A DNA stretch of 24,623 nucleotides from Thermocaproicibacter sp036260805 (GTDB lineage Bacteria; Bacillota; Clostridia; Oscillospirales; Acutalibacteraceae): contig DATALZ010000076.1 in assembly GCA_036260805.1 (NCBI GenBank), forward strand, positions 1 through 24,623, given 5' to 3'. The notes below the pieces were generated by a model. It had not been told where the DNA came from and ran no database searches. It was given only the letters and a program-made list of their open reading frames with translations. Below are positions 7,997-16,229 of this stretch, in pieces (the stretch's first letter is position 1; every line of letters starts with the position of its first letter). Both the position numbers and the translations under genes were made by a program.

Positions 7997-9937
7997 ATGG
8001 GTTTTACTTTAGCACAGAAAATTATAAAGAAACACTTGGTCAGCGGTGATATGACAGTAGGCAGCGAAATCGGCCTAAAAATTGATCAAACCCTGACACA
8101 GGATGCTACCGGCACAATGGCCTATATCGAATATGAAGCAATGGGTGTGCCTCGTGTAAAAACGGAGCGCTCCGTTGCATATGTAGATCACAATACACTG
8201 CAGACCGGGTTTGAAAACGCTGATGATCACCGTTTTATTCAATCGGCCGCCAGAAAACATGGTATTTATTTTTCACGCCCGGGGAATGGCATCTGCCATC
8301 AGGTACATCTGGAACGGTTTGGAATTCCTGGCAAGACCCTGATTGGCTCCGACAGTCATACTCCAACCGGTGGCGGAATCGGCATGCTGGCTATGGGTGC
8401 TGGCGGGCTTGACGTCGCGGTAGCTATGGGCGGTGGGCCATATTATATTACAATGCCTAAAATGCTTCTAGTTGAACTGACGGGAAAACTCCCGCAGTGG
8501 GTCAGCGCAAAAGATATCATTCTTGAAGTCCTTCGCATTCTGTCCGTTAAGGGCGGCGTTGGCAAAATTGTTGAATACGGCGGCGAAGGCATTAAAAGTC
8601 TTACCGTACCGGATCGCGCAACAATAACCAATATGGGTGCAGAACTTGGTGCTACCACTTCTATTTTCCCATCCGACGAAATAACCCGTGAGTTTTTGGA
8701 AGCACAGGGACGCGGTTCTGATTGGGTGGAACTTTCTTCGGATGAAGATGCCAAGTATGACAAGATTATTCGAATTGATCTCAACAAGCTGCAGCCAATG
8801 GCAGCTTGCCCGCACAGTCCTGACGCAGTTAAGGCAGTGGATGATATCGGCCAGATCAAAGTTGATCAGGTTTGTATCGGTTCCTGCACAAATTCCTCTT
8901 ACCGTGACTTAATGCGTGTTGCAACCATCTTAAAAGGAAAAACGGTGAATCCGAGCGTAAGTCTTACAATTTCACCTGGTTCCAAACAGGTTTATCACAT
9001 GCTTGCGAAAAATGGCGCGCTGGCCGACCTGATTGATGCAGGAGCTCGTATTTTGGAATGCGCCTGCGGCCCATGCATTGGTATGGGCCAGTCCCCAAAT
9101 TCAGCAGGTATTTCACTCCGAACCTTCAACCGCAATTTTCTGGGGCGCTCCGGTACCGCAGATGCTCAGGTCTACCTGGTAAGTCCTGAAACAGCAGCTG
9201 CATCCGCTATAGAAGGCGTTCTAACAAACCCGAAAGCCCTCGGCGAAGAAGTTCTGATTGAGATGCCCGAGCATTTTGATATTGATGACAACATGATTCT
9301 GGCGCCGGCATCTCCGGAAGAAGCGGCAGACGTAGAAATTATACGCGGACCTAATATTAAGGAATTCCCAAAGACATCTCCGCTTCCGAAAGACATTAAA
9401 GCCAAGGCGTTATTAAAAGTCGGCGATAATATTACAACCGACCATATCATGCCGGCTGGGTCCAAGATTCTACCATACCGTTCCAACATTCCGTATATGT
9501 CACAATTCTGTTTTGCTGTTTGCGATAAGACTTTCCCGGAGCGCTGCAAGCAATACGGCGAAGGTATTATCATCGGCGGTTCCAATTATGGGCAGGGCTC
9601 ATCCAGAGAGCATGCTGCGCTTGTTCCGCTGTATTTAGGAATTAAGGCAGTGATCGTAAAGAGCTTTGCACGCATTCATTGTGCAAATCTTGCAAATGCA
9701 GGCATTCTTCCTCTGGTGTTCAAAGATGAAAATGATTATAACGGCATTGATCAGATGGATGAACTGGAATTACCGGATATTCGTGAGGCAATTGATAAGA
9801 ACAAGAAGATCATGGTTTATAACCGCACAAAGAATGCGGAGTTTGAGGTTGAAGCAGTATTAAGCGACCGCCAGCGCCAGATGGTTTTGGCAGGTGGATT
9901 GCTTGACTACACCCGTGAGCAGGGTGGAAAGGCTTAA
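7997..9937 (+). CDS. acn: Aconitate hydratase
   Basis: [4Fe-4S] hydro-lyase converting citrate to isocitrate through cis-aconitate; cytoplasmic. 646 residues, the short clostridial form compared with about 890-900 for AcnA. Cluster ligands are the Cys of SCTNS (C297) and both Cys of CGPC (C357, C360). Substrate-binding marks include SDSHTPTGGG near 118-127 and, in the swivel domain, DNITTDHIMPAGSK and GGSNYGQGSSREHAAL. The ATG at 7997 follows GGAGAGG. First gene of acn-traX-icd-rex. Together with icd it converts citrate to 2-oxoglutarate, most likely for glutamate synthesis in an anaerobe. Citrate synthase is not in the window. Confidence 0.96.
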   Translation: MGFTLAQKIIKKHLVSGDMTVGSEIGLKIDQTLTQDATGTMAYIEYEAMGVPRVKTERSVAYVDHNTLQTGFENADDHRFIQSAARKHGIYFSRPGNGICHQVHLERFGIPGKTLIGSDSHTPTGGGIGMLAMGAGGLDVAVAMGGGPYYITMPKMLLVELTGKLPQWVSAKDIILEVLRILSVKGGVGKIVEYGGEGIKSLTVPDRATITNMGAELGATTSIFPSDEITREFLEAQGRGSDWVELSSDEDAKYDKIIRIDLNKLQPMAACPHSPDAVKAVDDIGQIKVDQVCIGSCTNSSYRDLMRVATILKGKTVNPSVSLTISPGSKQVYHMLAKNGALADLIDAGARILECACGPCIGMGQSPNSAGISLRTFNRNFLGRSGTADAQVYLVSPETAAASAIEGVLTNPKALGEEVLIEMPEHFDIDDNMILAPASPEEAADVEIIRGPNIKEFPKTSPLPKDIKAKALLKVGDNITTDHIMPAGSKILPYRSNIPYMSQFCFAVCDKTFPERCKQYGEGIIIGGSNYGQGSSREHAALVPLYLGIKAVIVKSFARIHCANLANAGILPLVFKDENDYNGIDQMDELELPDIREAIDKNKKIMVYNRTKNAEFEVEAVLSDRQRQMVLAGGLLDYTREQGGKA

Positions 9938-9939
9938 AA

Positions 9940-10686
9940 ATGGAACTTGCCTCGCGGAAAGTTCTGATGGGAAACCAGATAAAATGGATCGCGATTTTCG
10001 CGATGCTGATCGATCATATTGCCTGGAGTTTTGTTCCGACTTATTCCGCGCTAGGGCAAGTTATGCATATCATCGGACGAATTACCGCCCCTACGATGTG
10101 CTTCTTTATAGCAGAAGGTTATGCTCATACCCGAAACGTTAAAAAATACGTCTTAAGGCTCGGTATTTTTGCGTTGATTTCACAGTTGCCTTTTACTTTT
10201 TTTGAGACTGGGAAAATTCAATTTATTTCTTTCCAAAAACCCGGTGAAACTTTTAGTGTAATTTATACGCTGCTTTTGAGTTTACTGGCTGTTTGGGCCT
10301 GGGATGCTATTCAAAACAAAGTTCTTAAACTTTTCGCAATTTTGGGATTGTGCATTCTTGCGACTCCGGGCGACTGGTCCAGTATGGATGTAATTTTTAC
10401 ACTTATCTTTTGGATTTATCGAACAGATTTTAAAAAGCAGGCTGCATTTTTTTTAATTTTTATCGTAACAGCTTTTGGCTTTAGTATATTGAGCATGATT
10501 ATTCAGGGAATACCTGCTTATAAAGAGTTATTTCAATTTGGCGTACTGCTGTGCCTGCCGATTCTATCACTTTATAATGGTGAGCGGGGAGGAAGCAGTT
10601 ATTCAAAATGGGCGTTCTACATATTTTACCCCTCACATTTACTTATTCTGGGATTGATAGGATTATGGATTAAAAATTGGAGGTAA
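9940..10686 (+). CDS. TraX family membrane protein
   Basis: A 248-residue polytopic membrane protein (about 6-8 hydrophobic segments) with the TraX N-terminal pattern: a short lead, IKWIAIFAMLIDHIAW, then IGRITAPTMCFFIAEGYAHTRN. TraX acetylates F-pilin in the F plasmid. Chromosomal Firmicute homologues are not tied to conjugation and are unassigned membrane acyltransferase-like proteins. Here it starts 2 nt after the aconitase stop and ends 6 nt before icd, so it is firmly inside the operon. There is no clear Shine-Dalgarno before the ATG at 9940 other than GGTGGAAAGG; an in-frame ATG at 9967 is an alternative start. Nothing in the sequence explains a link with citrate metabolism, and a substrate cannot be named. 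Confidence 0.85.
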   Translation: MELASRKVLMGNQIKWIAIFAMLIDHIAWSFVPTYSALGQVMHIIGRITAPTMCFFIAEGYAHTRNVKKYVLRLGIFALISQLPFTFFETGKIQFISFQKPGETFSVIYTLLLSLLAVWAWDAIQNKVLKLFAILGLCILATPGDWSSMDVIFTLIFWIYRTDFKKQAAFFLIFIVTAFGFSILSMIIQGIPAYKELFQFGVLLCLPILSLYNGERGGSSYSKWAFYIFYPSHLLILGLIGLWIKNWR

Positions 10687-10692
10687 CGTAAT

Positions 10693-11904
10693 ATGTCTGG
10701 AAAAATAAAAATGCTTACTCCGTTAGTTGAGATGGACGGGGACGAAATGACCCGTGTAATCTGGAAACAGATTAAGGATATTTTAATTGAGCCATATGTT
10801 GAACTAAAAACGGAATACTATGATTTGGGATTAAAGAATCGTGATGCCACAAATGATAAGGTGACAACAGAAGCAGCTGAAGCTACAAAAAAATATGGCG
10901 TTGGTGTAAAGTGTGCTACCATTACGCCAAATGCAGATCGTGTAAAAGAATATAATCTGAAGGAAATGTGGAAATCTCCAAACGGTACAATACGCGCAAT
11001 TTTGGACGGTACTGTTTTCCGTACTCCTATTCTTGTAAAAGGAATTATTCCACTTATTCCGGGATGGAAAAAGCCGATTACCATTGCACGTCACGCCTAC
11101 GGCGATGTTTACCGCGGTGTTGAAATGGCAGTACCTGCAGGCGCAAAAGCAGAGCTTGTGGTAACAAATGCCGATGGAAGCAAAAATCGCACACTGATTC
11201 ATAATTTTGCAACAGCAGGGATCATACAGGGTCAGCATAATATTGATCAGAGTATTGAAAATTTTGCAAAATCTTGCTTTCAGTATGCTTTAAGCGTAAA
11301 GAAAGATTTGTGGTTCTCCACAAAGGACACAATTTCTAAAAAATACGATCATAGATTTAAAGACATTTTTAATGAATTATACGAATCCAACTTTAAAAAG
11401 CTCTTTGAAGAAGCCGGTATCACATATTTCTATACGCTGATCGACGATGCTGTAGCCCGCGTTGTCCGCTCCGACGGCGGATTTATCTGGGCCTGCAAGA
11501 ACTATGACGGAGACGTTATGAGTGATATGGTCGCTACGGCTTTCGGCAGCCTTGCAATGATGACCAGCGTCCTGGTATCTCCGGATGGCGTTTATGAATA
11601 CGAGGCAGCACACGGTACCGTACAACGCCATTATTACAAGTATTTAAACGGTGAAAAGACTTCAACCAATTCTATGGCTACTTTATTTGCCTGGACCGGC
11701 GCTCTGAAAAAACGGGGAGAATTGGACAATACACCTGAACTCAGCAAATTTGCTGAGAATGTGGAAAAAGCTTCAATTCAGACGATCGAAGAAGGGGTCA
11801 TGACAGGTGATCTGGCAAGGATTTCTACTTTGCCAAATAAAACAACGGTTGATACCGAGACATTTTTAAAGCAGATTAATGAAAGGCTTAAAAATCTCAA
11901 ATAA
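10693..11904 (+). CDS. icd: NADP-dependent isocitrate dehydrogenase (eukaryote-like homodimeric type)
   Basis: 403 residues; oxidative decarboxylation of isocitrate to 2-oxoglutarate with NADP. It belongs to the type II subfamily that includes mitochondrial and cytosolic eukaryotic IDH, not the E. coli Icd type. Supporting blocks are VEMDGDEMTRVIW near 12-24, SPNGTIRAILDGTVFRTPI, FSTKDTISKKYDHRFKDIF, the metal-binding LIDDAVARVV, FIWACKNYDGDV-SD, and the coenzyme block YEYEAAHGTVQRHY with TSTNSMATLFAW. The ATG at 10693 follows GGAGG. It completes the citrate-to-2-oxoglutarate branch with aconitase and is followed 29 bp later by rex. Confidence 0.97.
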   Translation: MSGKIKMLTPLVEMDGDEMTRVIWKQIKDILIEPYVELKTEYYDLGLKNRDATNDKVTTEAAEATKKYGVGVKCATITPNADRVKEYNLKEMWKSPNGTIRAILDGTVFRTPILVKGIIPLIPGWKKPITIARHAYGDVYRGVEMAVPAGAKAELVVTNADGSKNRTLIHNFATAGIIQGQHNIDQSIENFAKSCFQYALSVKKDLWFSTKDTISKKYDHRFKDIFNELYESNFKKLFEEAGITYFYTLIDDAVARVVRSDGGFIWACKNYDGDVMSDMVATAFGSLAMMTSVLVSPDGVYEYEAAHGTVQRHYYKYLNGEKTSTNSMATLFAWTGALKKRGELDNTPELSKFAENVEKASIQTIEEGVMTGDLARISTLPNKTTVDTETFLKQINERLKNLK

Positions 11905-11933
11905 AGGGATGAAGCCTTCAGGAGGGTTCCAAT

Positions 11934-12578
11934 ATGCCAAGACACGAAAACATATCTATGTCTGTTATCAGGAGACTGCCGAGATATTACAGATTTCTGT
12001 ATCACCTGAAAGAAAAGGGAGTCACCAGGATTTCTTCAACTGAATTGTCAGAAAAGCTGGGACTAACGGCTTCACAGATTCGCCAGGATCTGAATTGTTT
12101 CGGCGGATTCGGTCAGCAGGGATACGGCTATATTGTAAGTCAGCTTTGTGATGAAATTGGAAAGATTCTCGGCCTTTCCAGCGGGTATAAGACAATCCTG
12201 CTGGGCGCAGGAAATTTAGGCCGGGCAATTGCAAATCATATGTCTTTTGAGGCAGACGGTTTCAAGCTGATCGGCGTATTTGATAATTCTCCTGATAAAA
12301 TTGGCACGACAATCGGAGGATTAACGGTTCAAGACGTAGCAGAATTGGAGAAATTCTGCAAAGAACAGTCTCCTGTAATGGCAGTATTCTGTGTTCCCCG
12401 CACCGCAGTTGAGCAATTAGGAGAATTGCTTTACCAGCTGGGAATCAGGAACTTTTGGAATTACAGCCATTATGATATTTCTTTAAAATACCCCGATACG
12501 ATTGTAGAAAATGTCCATCTTAATGACAGTCTTATGACCTTATGCTACCGGATTTCAAACACGGGAGAGAAAAAATAG
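11934..12578 (+). CDS. rex: Redox-sensing transcriptional repressor Rex
   Basis: A 214-residue DNA-binding sensor of the NADH/NAD+ ratio; it represses fermentation and reductive genes until NADH displaces it. An N-terminal winged helix (about 1-80, with SSTELSEKLGLTASQIRQDL and the GGFGQQGYGY wing) is followed by a Rossmann domain (GAGNLG at 91-96; FDNSPDKIG) and the C-terminal domain-swapped helix. Length matches the family (about 205-220). The ATG at 11934 has AGGAGGG upstream. It probably shares the acn-traX-icd transcript, since no separate promoter is evident in the 29-bp gap. No convincing Rex operator (TTGTTAA-N4-TTAACAA type) was found by eye in the window. Confidence 0.96.
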   Translation: MPRHENISMSVIRRLPRYYRFLYHLKEKGVTRISSTELSEKLGLTASQIRQDLNCFGGFGQQGYGYIVSQLCDEIGKILGLSSGYKTILLGAGNLGRAIANHMSFEADGFKLIGVFDNSPDKIGTTIGGLTVQDVAELEKFCKEQSPVMAVFCVPRTAVEQLGELLYQLGIRNFWNYSHYDISLKYPDTIVENVHLNDSLMTLCYRISNTGEKK

Positions 12579-12579
12579 C

Positions 12580-12607
12580 AAATTTAAACGTACACGTTCA
12601 TAAATTT
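12580..12607. promoter_or_regulatory. 28-bp imperfect palindrome between rex and lemA
   Basis: AAATTTA-AACG-TACA-CGTT-CA-TAAATTT: the outer 7-bp arms and inner 4-bp arms are perfect, with a 2-nt offset on the right. There is no GC-rich stem and no T-run, so it is more operator-like than terminator-like. It lies immediately after the rex stop and about 30 bp before lemA. Confidence 0.35.
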
Positions 12608-12636
12608 AAGTGTCTTATTTAAAAGGAGTGTAATTT

Positions 12637-13194
12637 ATGGGTTGGGTACCATGGGCGGTTATCGGAGCAATTGTTTTAATTATAATTTTATGGGTCGTAT
12701 CTTCATACAATAAGTTGGTATCTTTTTCAGTAAGGGTAGACAACAGCTGGGCACAAATTGATGTTCAGCTTAAAAAACGTTTTGACCTCATTCCAAATCT
12801 GGTAGAAACGGTAAAAGGCTATGCCGCACATGAAAAAACGACTCTATCTGAAGTAACAAAGTGGCGCAGCGCAGCCATGAATTCTAAAACGCCAGAAGAA
12901 TCAATGGAAAATAATGCAAAGCTTTCGCGTGCAATTGTCAATCTGTTTGCTACTGCGGAGCAGTACCCGGATTTAAAAGCAAACCAGAATTTTCTGGACT
13001 TACAACGTCAGCTACAGGATATTGAAAGCAAAATTGCAGTATCACGTCAATTCTATAATGATACAGCAATGAGGTTTAATGAATATGTGATGCGTTTTCC
13101 GTCTAACATTATTGCTTCCGCATTTCATTTCAGCATGAAAAAATACTTTGAAGTAGAAGAAACGGACAAAGCAGTACCACAGGTAAAGTTCTAA
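12637..13194 (+). CDS. lemA: LemA family protein
   Basis: 185 residues: one N-terminal membrane segment (about 5-24) followed by the helical LemA domain with the family blocks YNKLVSFSVRVDNSWAQIDVQLKKRFDLIPNLV (read in parts, about 24-56) and ATAEQYPDLKANQNFLDLQ near 111-129. The ending is FPSNIIASAF-F. Members are membrane-anchored with a cytoplasmic or external helical bundle; their molecular function is unsettled. The ATG at 12637 follows AAAAGGAG. Its partner 19 bp downstream is a DUF2207 protein, a pairing common in Firmicutes. Confidence 0.94.
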   Translation: MGWVPWAVIGAIVLIIILWVVSSYNKLVSFSVRVDNSWAQIDVQLKKRFDLIPNLVETVKGYAAHEKTTLSEVTKWRSAAMNSKTPEESMENNAKLSRAIVNLFATAEQYPDLKANQNFLDLQRQLQDIESKIAVSRQFYNDTAMRFNEYVMRFPSNIIASAFHFSMKKYFEVEETDKAVPQVKF

Positions 13195-13213
13195 TTCCGG
13201 TAAGGAGTAGATT

Positions 13214-15196
13214 ATGCGGAAACATGTCGGTTTGAAACTGTTCCATTTGTTTTTAGCTGTAATAACAGCTTTCAGCTGTGTTCTCATACTTGGTGGTTGG
13301 ACCTCTGATTATGCTGGTAATTCGAAACAGATCATGGAGAATCTGAATATTAATGCAACATTATCACAAAACGGCGACATGAAAGTACAGGAGACCTGGA
13401 AAGTAAATCTTAAAAACAGGGATAAGAGCTACCGAAACTTATACCGGACATTTAATTTAGACCCAACAAAAGCTGATGGAATAGCTGACCTTGCCGTTTA
13501 TGATGAAGATCAAAAAGTTCAATATACTTATGCCGGAGATATTGACCCTGAAAACGTCGGCGGTGATGAGTACCAAAATCAATGCTATATCCATAAAACT
13601 TCCAATGAAACTGAAATTGGCTGGTTCATGCCGGCAATTGATGAAGGGGTTCGGACATTTTCCATCACCTATACCATAAAAAACCTTGTGCACGTATACA
13701 GTGACACGGCGGAACTCTATTATAAATTTGTCCCGGAAAGTTTCAGCCTGCCGATAACCAAAATGCAGGGAACGGTAAACTTCCCATCTGAAGCGGAGAA
13801 GAGCAGCCTGAGAACATGGCTTCACTCCACTGCTTCTAACAGCAATATTTCAATCAACTCTGAAAAGCAGATAAGCTTCACACTGGAGCAAAATCCTAAA
13901 AACACATATGTTGAAGTGCGTTTGCTGATGCCTATAAAATTATTCCCGTCATCGACCAGAAAAAGCGGAGAATCTGTTTTTTCTTCCATTCAGACTACAG
14001 AGCTGCAGCAAGCGCAAAAATATCAGGAGAAAGTTCAGGAAGAGCAACAGCGTCAGTATATATTAGGAATCATTGACGCCGTCGCCGCGCCTGTTATTTT
14101 GATTATCTGCATTGTTTTGCTGATTGTTGCAAAAAGAAAAAATCGCAGGTTAAAAGTAGACGTACCGGAATATACGCGTGATATTCCGCCCGGCAACAGT
14201 CCTGCGGGAATCGCAAATCTGTTTTATTTTTACAACGGAATCGGAGAAAAAGAAAAGAACCGAGTTTTCAGCGCAACTATGCTTAGTTTGGCGCATAAAG
14301 GCTATATCCAGTTTTTAAATCAAAACGGAGACATTACAGTTCATATTACTGGAAATACGAAAAGTCTTGAATTGACTGCAAGTGAACAGATTTTTTATGA
14401 AATAATCTCGACTGTTGCTGAAAAGTATGAAGACACCTTCACAATGGAACAATTTAAAGAATATTCTCAGGTGCATTATAATTATATCGACAGAAAAATT
14501 ACCGAATTTTTATCTTCATCCAAAAGAGAAATTGCAGATCGGGGTTATTATCGTGCAAAACCGGCTTATTTAAGTGTTTTCATTGTTGTAGGGATTCTAA
14601 TGGTATTTCTTGCTTTTGCTTTATTTGGAGTTTCAGGTTCAAGGAACTATTTGCTCGTTTATATTCCTCTAGCTCTTATCATCGGCGGTATTCTGCTTAT
14701 TATAGCTGGTGTTACCAAGCCAAAATTAAGCGAAAAAGGTGAATATGATTACGGAGTCTGGCATGGACTGAAAAAGTTTATGCTTGACTTTTCAAGGATG
14801 AAAGAATACGGCGTTCCTGAATTGACTTTGTGGGAAGAATATCTTGTCTATGCTACAATGATGGGAATTTCCAGCGAAGTCTGTAAACAGCTGAAACTGG
14901 TTTATCCACAATTGTCAGATACTGCATACTGGGATTCTTATCCGACTTACAGTTATTTGCCGTATATTTTCTGGGCGCATTACGGTTACGGTATGCAAAG
15001 AACTGACTTTGACTTTGGTTCAGTGCTTGGCAGCACGATTGGTGATATCAGTAATGCAGCCACACGTCTCGCACATCCACCGACTTCTGGAAATGGCGGC
15101 CTTGGCGGCGGAAGTTTCGGTGGTGGAGGCTTCGGCGGCGGTGGTTTCTCAGGCGGCGGTGGCGGCTTCGGTGGTGGCGGCGGCGGTGTTCGCTGA
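13214..15196 (+). CDS. DUF2207 domain membrane protein with glycine-rich C-terminus
   Basis: 660 residues: signal or membrane segment (about 9-28), an extracytoplasmic beta-rich DUF2207 region (about 38-245), a Gln/Glu-rich coil (260-281), a membrane helix (283-306), a cytoplasmic domain (315-450), two membrane helices (about 451-472 and 478-500), then a second cytoplasmic domain. It ends in an almost pure Gly/Phe/Ser tail from about 628 to 660. This architecture, including the glycine tail, is typical of the family, whose function is unknown. The ATG at 13214 follows TAAGGAG. It is co-transcribed with lemA, which suggests a membrane-associated complex (inference). Confidence 0.93.
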   Translation: MRKHVGLKLFHLFLAVITAFSCVLILGGWTSDYAGNSKQIMENLNINATLSQNGDMKVQETWKVNLKNRDKSYRNLYRTFNLDPTKADGIADLAVYDEDQKVQYTYAGDIDPENVGGDEYQNQCYIHKTSNETEIGWFMPAIDEGVRTFSITYTIKNLVHVYSDTAELYYKFVPESFSLPITKMQGTVNFPSEAEKSSLRTWLHSTASNSNISINSEKQISFTLEQNPKNTYVEVRLLMPIKLFPSSTRKSGESVFSSIQTTELQQAQKYQEKVQEEQQRQYILGIIDAVAAPVILIICIVLLIVAKRKNRRLKVDVPEYTRDIPPGNSPAGIANLFYFYNGIGEKEKNRVFSATMLSLAHKGYIQFLNQNGDITVHITGNTKSLELTASEQIFYEIISTVAEKYEDTFTMEQFKEYSQVHYNYIDRKITEFLSSSKREIADRGYYRAKPAYLSVFIVVGILMVFLAFALFGVSGSRNYLLVYIPLALIIGGILLIIAGVTKPKLSEKGEYDYGVWHGLKKFMLDFSRMKEYGVPELTLWEEYLVYATMMGISSEVCKQLKLVYPQLSDTAYWDSYPTYSYLPYIFWAHYGYGMQRTDFDFGSVLGSTIGDISNAATRLAHPPTSGNGGLGGGSFGGGGFGGGGFSGGGGGFGGGGGGVR

Positions 15197-15216
15197 CACA
15201 GCTTTAATTCAATAAA

Positions 15217-15263
15217 AAATCCCTTGCAGTATGAGTTTCTAATTCATATCATGCAAGGGATTT
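15217..15263. terminator. Bidirectional hairpin terminator
   Basis: Perfect 12-bp arms AAATCCCTTGCA (15217-15228) and TGCAAGGGATTT (15252-15263). A further inner stem TATGA/TCATA is also present. A-rich and T-rich flanks allow termination in both directions, for the DUF2207 gene from the left and the DUF4380-like gene from the right. Confidence 0.9.
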
Positions 15264-15270
15264 ATTCTAT

Positions 15271-16200
15271 TCATTTCAAATTATCAATATATCTGGCAAT
15301 ACCGTCTTCATCCTCAGGGTCTACGCTGTTTCTTGTATGAAATACAGAAAGGTTTTCTACATGCTTAATGCCTTGACCTGGTTCTATACGATACATTGGG
15401 CTAAGAGACTGCAGCTCAATGAAATCCTGCTGGATGTTAATCTCGCAGGAGCTCCCAAAGTCAGGATAAACAGCCTGGGAACTATGAACATATCGTTTCA
15501 TGAAAGTATAATTATGTCCTACATAAGCTGCCCAGCCAAAGACATTATTTATACCGATTTTTAAAGGCTTGGCATTACCATGGTTATGCTTTATTGTTAC
15601 AAACCGGTTGCTGTAAAATATTCGCTCGTCGCGAATATCAGTTCCCGGCCAATAAACCAGAGTACGATTTGGCCGATAGGAATTATTCGTATCTGTGTTT
15701 TGCGGAAGTACTATAAGTCCGTCACCCTTCAGCATGGTTATGGGCCAGAGACCGCATGCCTGTGGTTCTTTTGAATAATTTTTTGCGGTGTGAACCACCA
15801 TGATATCAGCTGCATCTTCACCCATTATGATCTCAAAGCCGGCTTGAATGTTAGTAGTTTTCTGCTTCGGTTGCGTAAAGCTGACGCCATCGGGCAAAAT
15901 ACTGTACACAACGGGAGCGTTGTCCGGATATATCGTCTTTGAGGACCGTTCCGGACTCAGCCAAAGCCGGTGCCCACCATAATAGTAAAACACATTGTCA
16001 TTTTCGCCGGTTAGTTCTGGATTATCTATAGAAATTGTGTGCTTTCGATCTATATCATTATAAAACAAGTTTTCATTTCCAGAAAATCCGAAGCTGATGA
16101 TGCGAGGGCCGAAATCGATCGTCACAACGACGTCAATTATACCATTCGATATTTTTACGCATTTACCGAAATTCTCATAATCAATTTCTTTGATTTCCAA
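15271..16200 (-). CDS. DUF4380-like protein, possible aldose-epimerase-fold (hypothetical)
   Basis: 309 residues without signal peptide or membrane segment, predicted cytoplasmic and beta-rich. The N-terminal pattern (ISNGIIDVVVTIDFGPRII-F, then YYYGGHRLWLSPE near 93-105) resembles DUF4380 proteins, which share a galactose-mutarotase-like beta-sandwich; assignment is by pattern only. GPRI and GGHRLW are the most conserved-looking parts, and His and Arg there could bind a sugar (inference). The start is TTG at 16200, with AAGGA about 10 bases upstream; no ATG is in frame nearby. The gene begins 29 bp after the tmcAL stop, so it is probably the second gene of that operon. Confidence 0.65.
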   Translation of the reverse strand: MEIKEIDYENFGKCVKISNGIIDVVVTIDFGPRIISFGFSGNENLFYNDIDRKHTISIDNPELTGENDNVFYYYGGHRLWLSPERSSKTIYPDNAPVVYSILPDGVSFTQPKQKTTNIQAGFEIIMGEDAADIMVVHTAKNYSKEPQACGLWPITMLKGDGLIVLPQNTDTNNSYRPNRTLVYWPGTDIRDERIFYSNRFVTIKHNHGNAKPLKIGINNVFGWAAYVGHNYTFMKRYVHSSQAVYPDFGSSCEINIQQDFIELQSLSPMYRIEPGQGIKHVENLSVFHTRNSVDPEDEDGIARYIDNLK

Positions 16201-16229
16201 AGGCCATACATCCTTTCAGAATGAGAAGA

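Noticed and set aside
8443..8859. Long open frame antisense to aconitase
   Set aside because: No ribosome site or family pattern, and it lies wholly opposite a well-conserved enzyme; a shadow of its codon use.
9940..10686. TraX-like gene as evidence of a conjugative element
   Set aside because: No relaxase, coupling protein, integrase or att-like repeat is present, and the gene is embedded in a metabolic operon with matching base composition.
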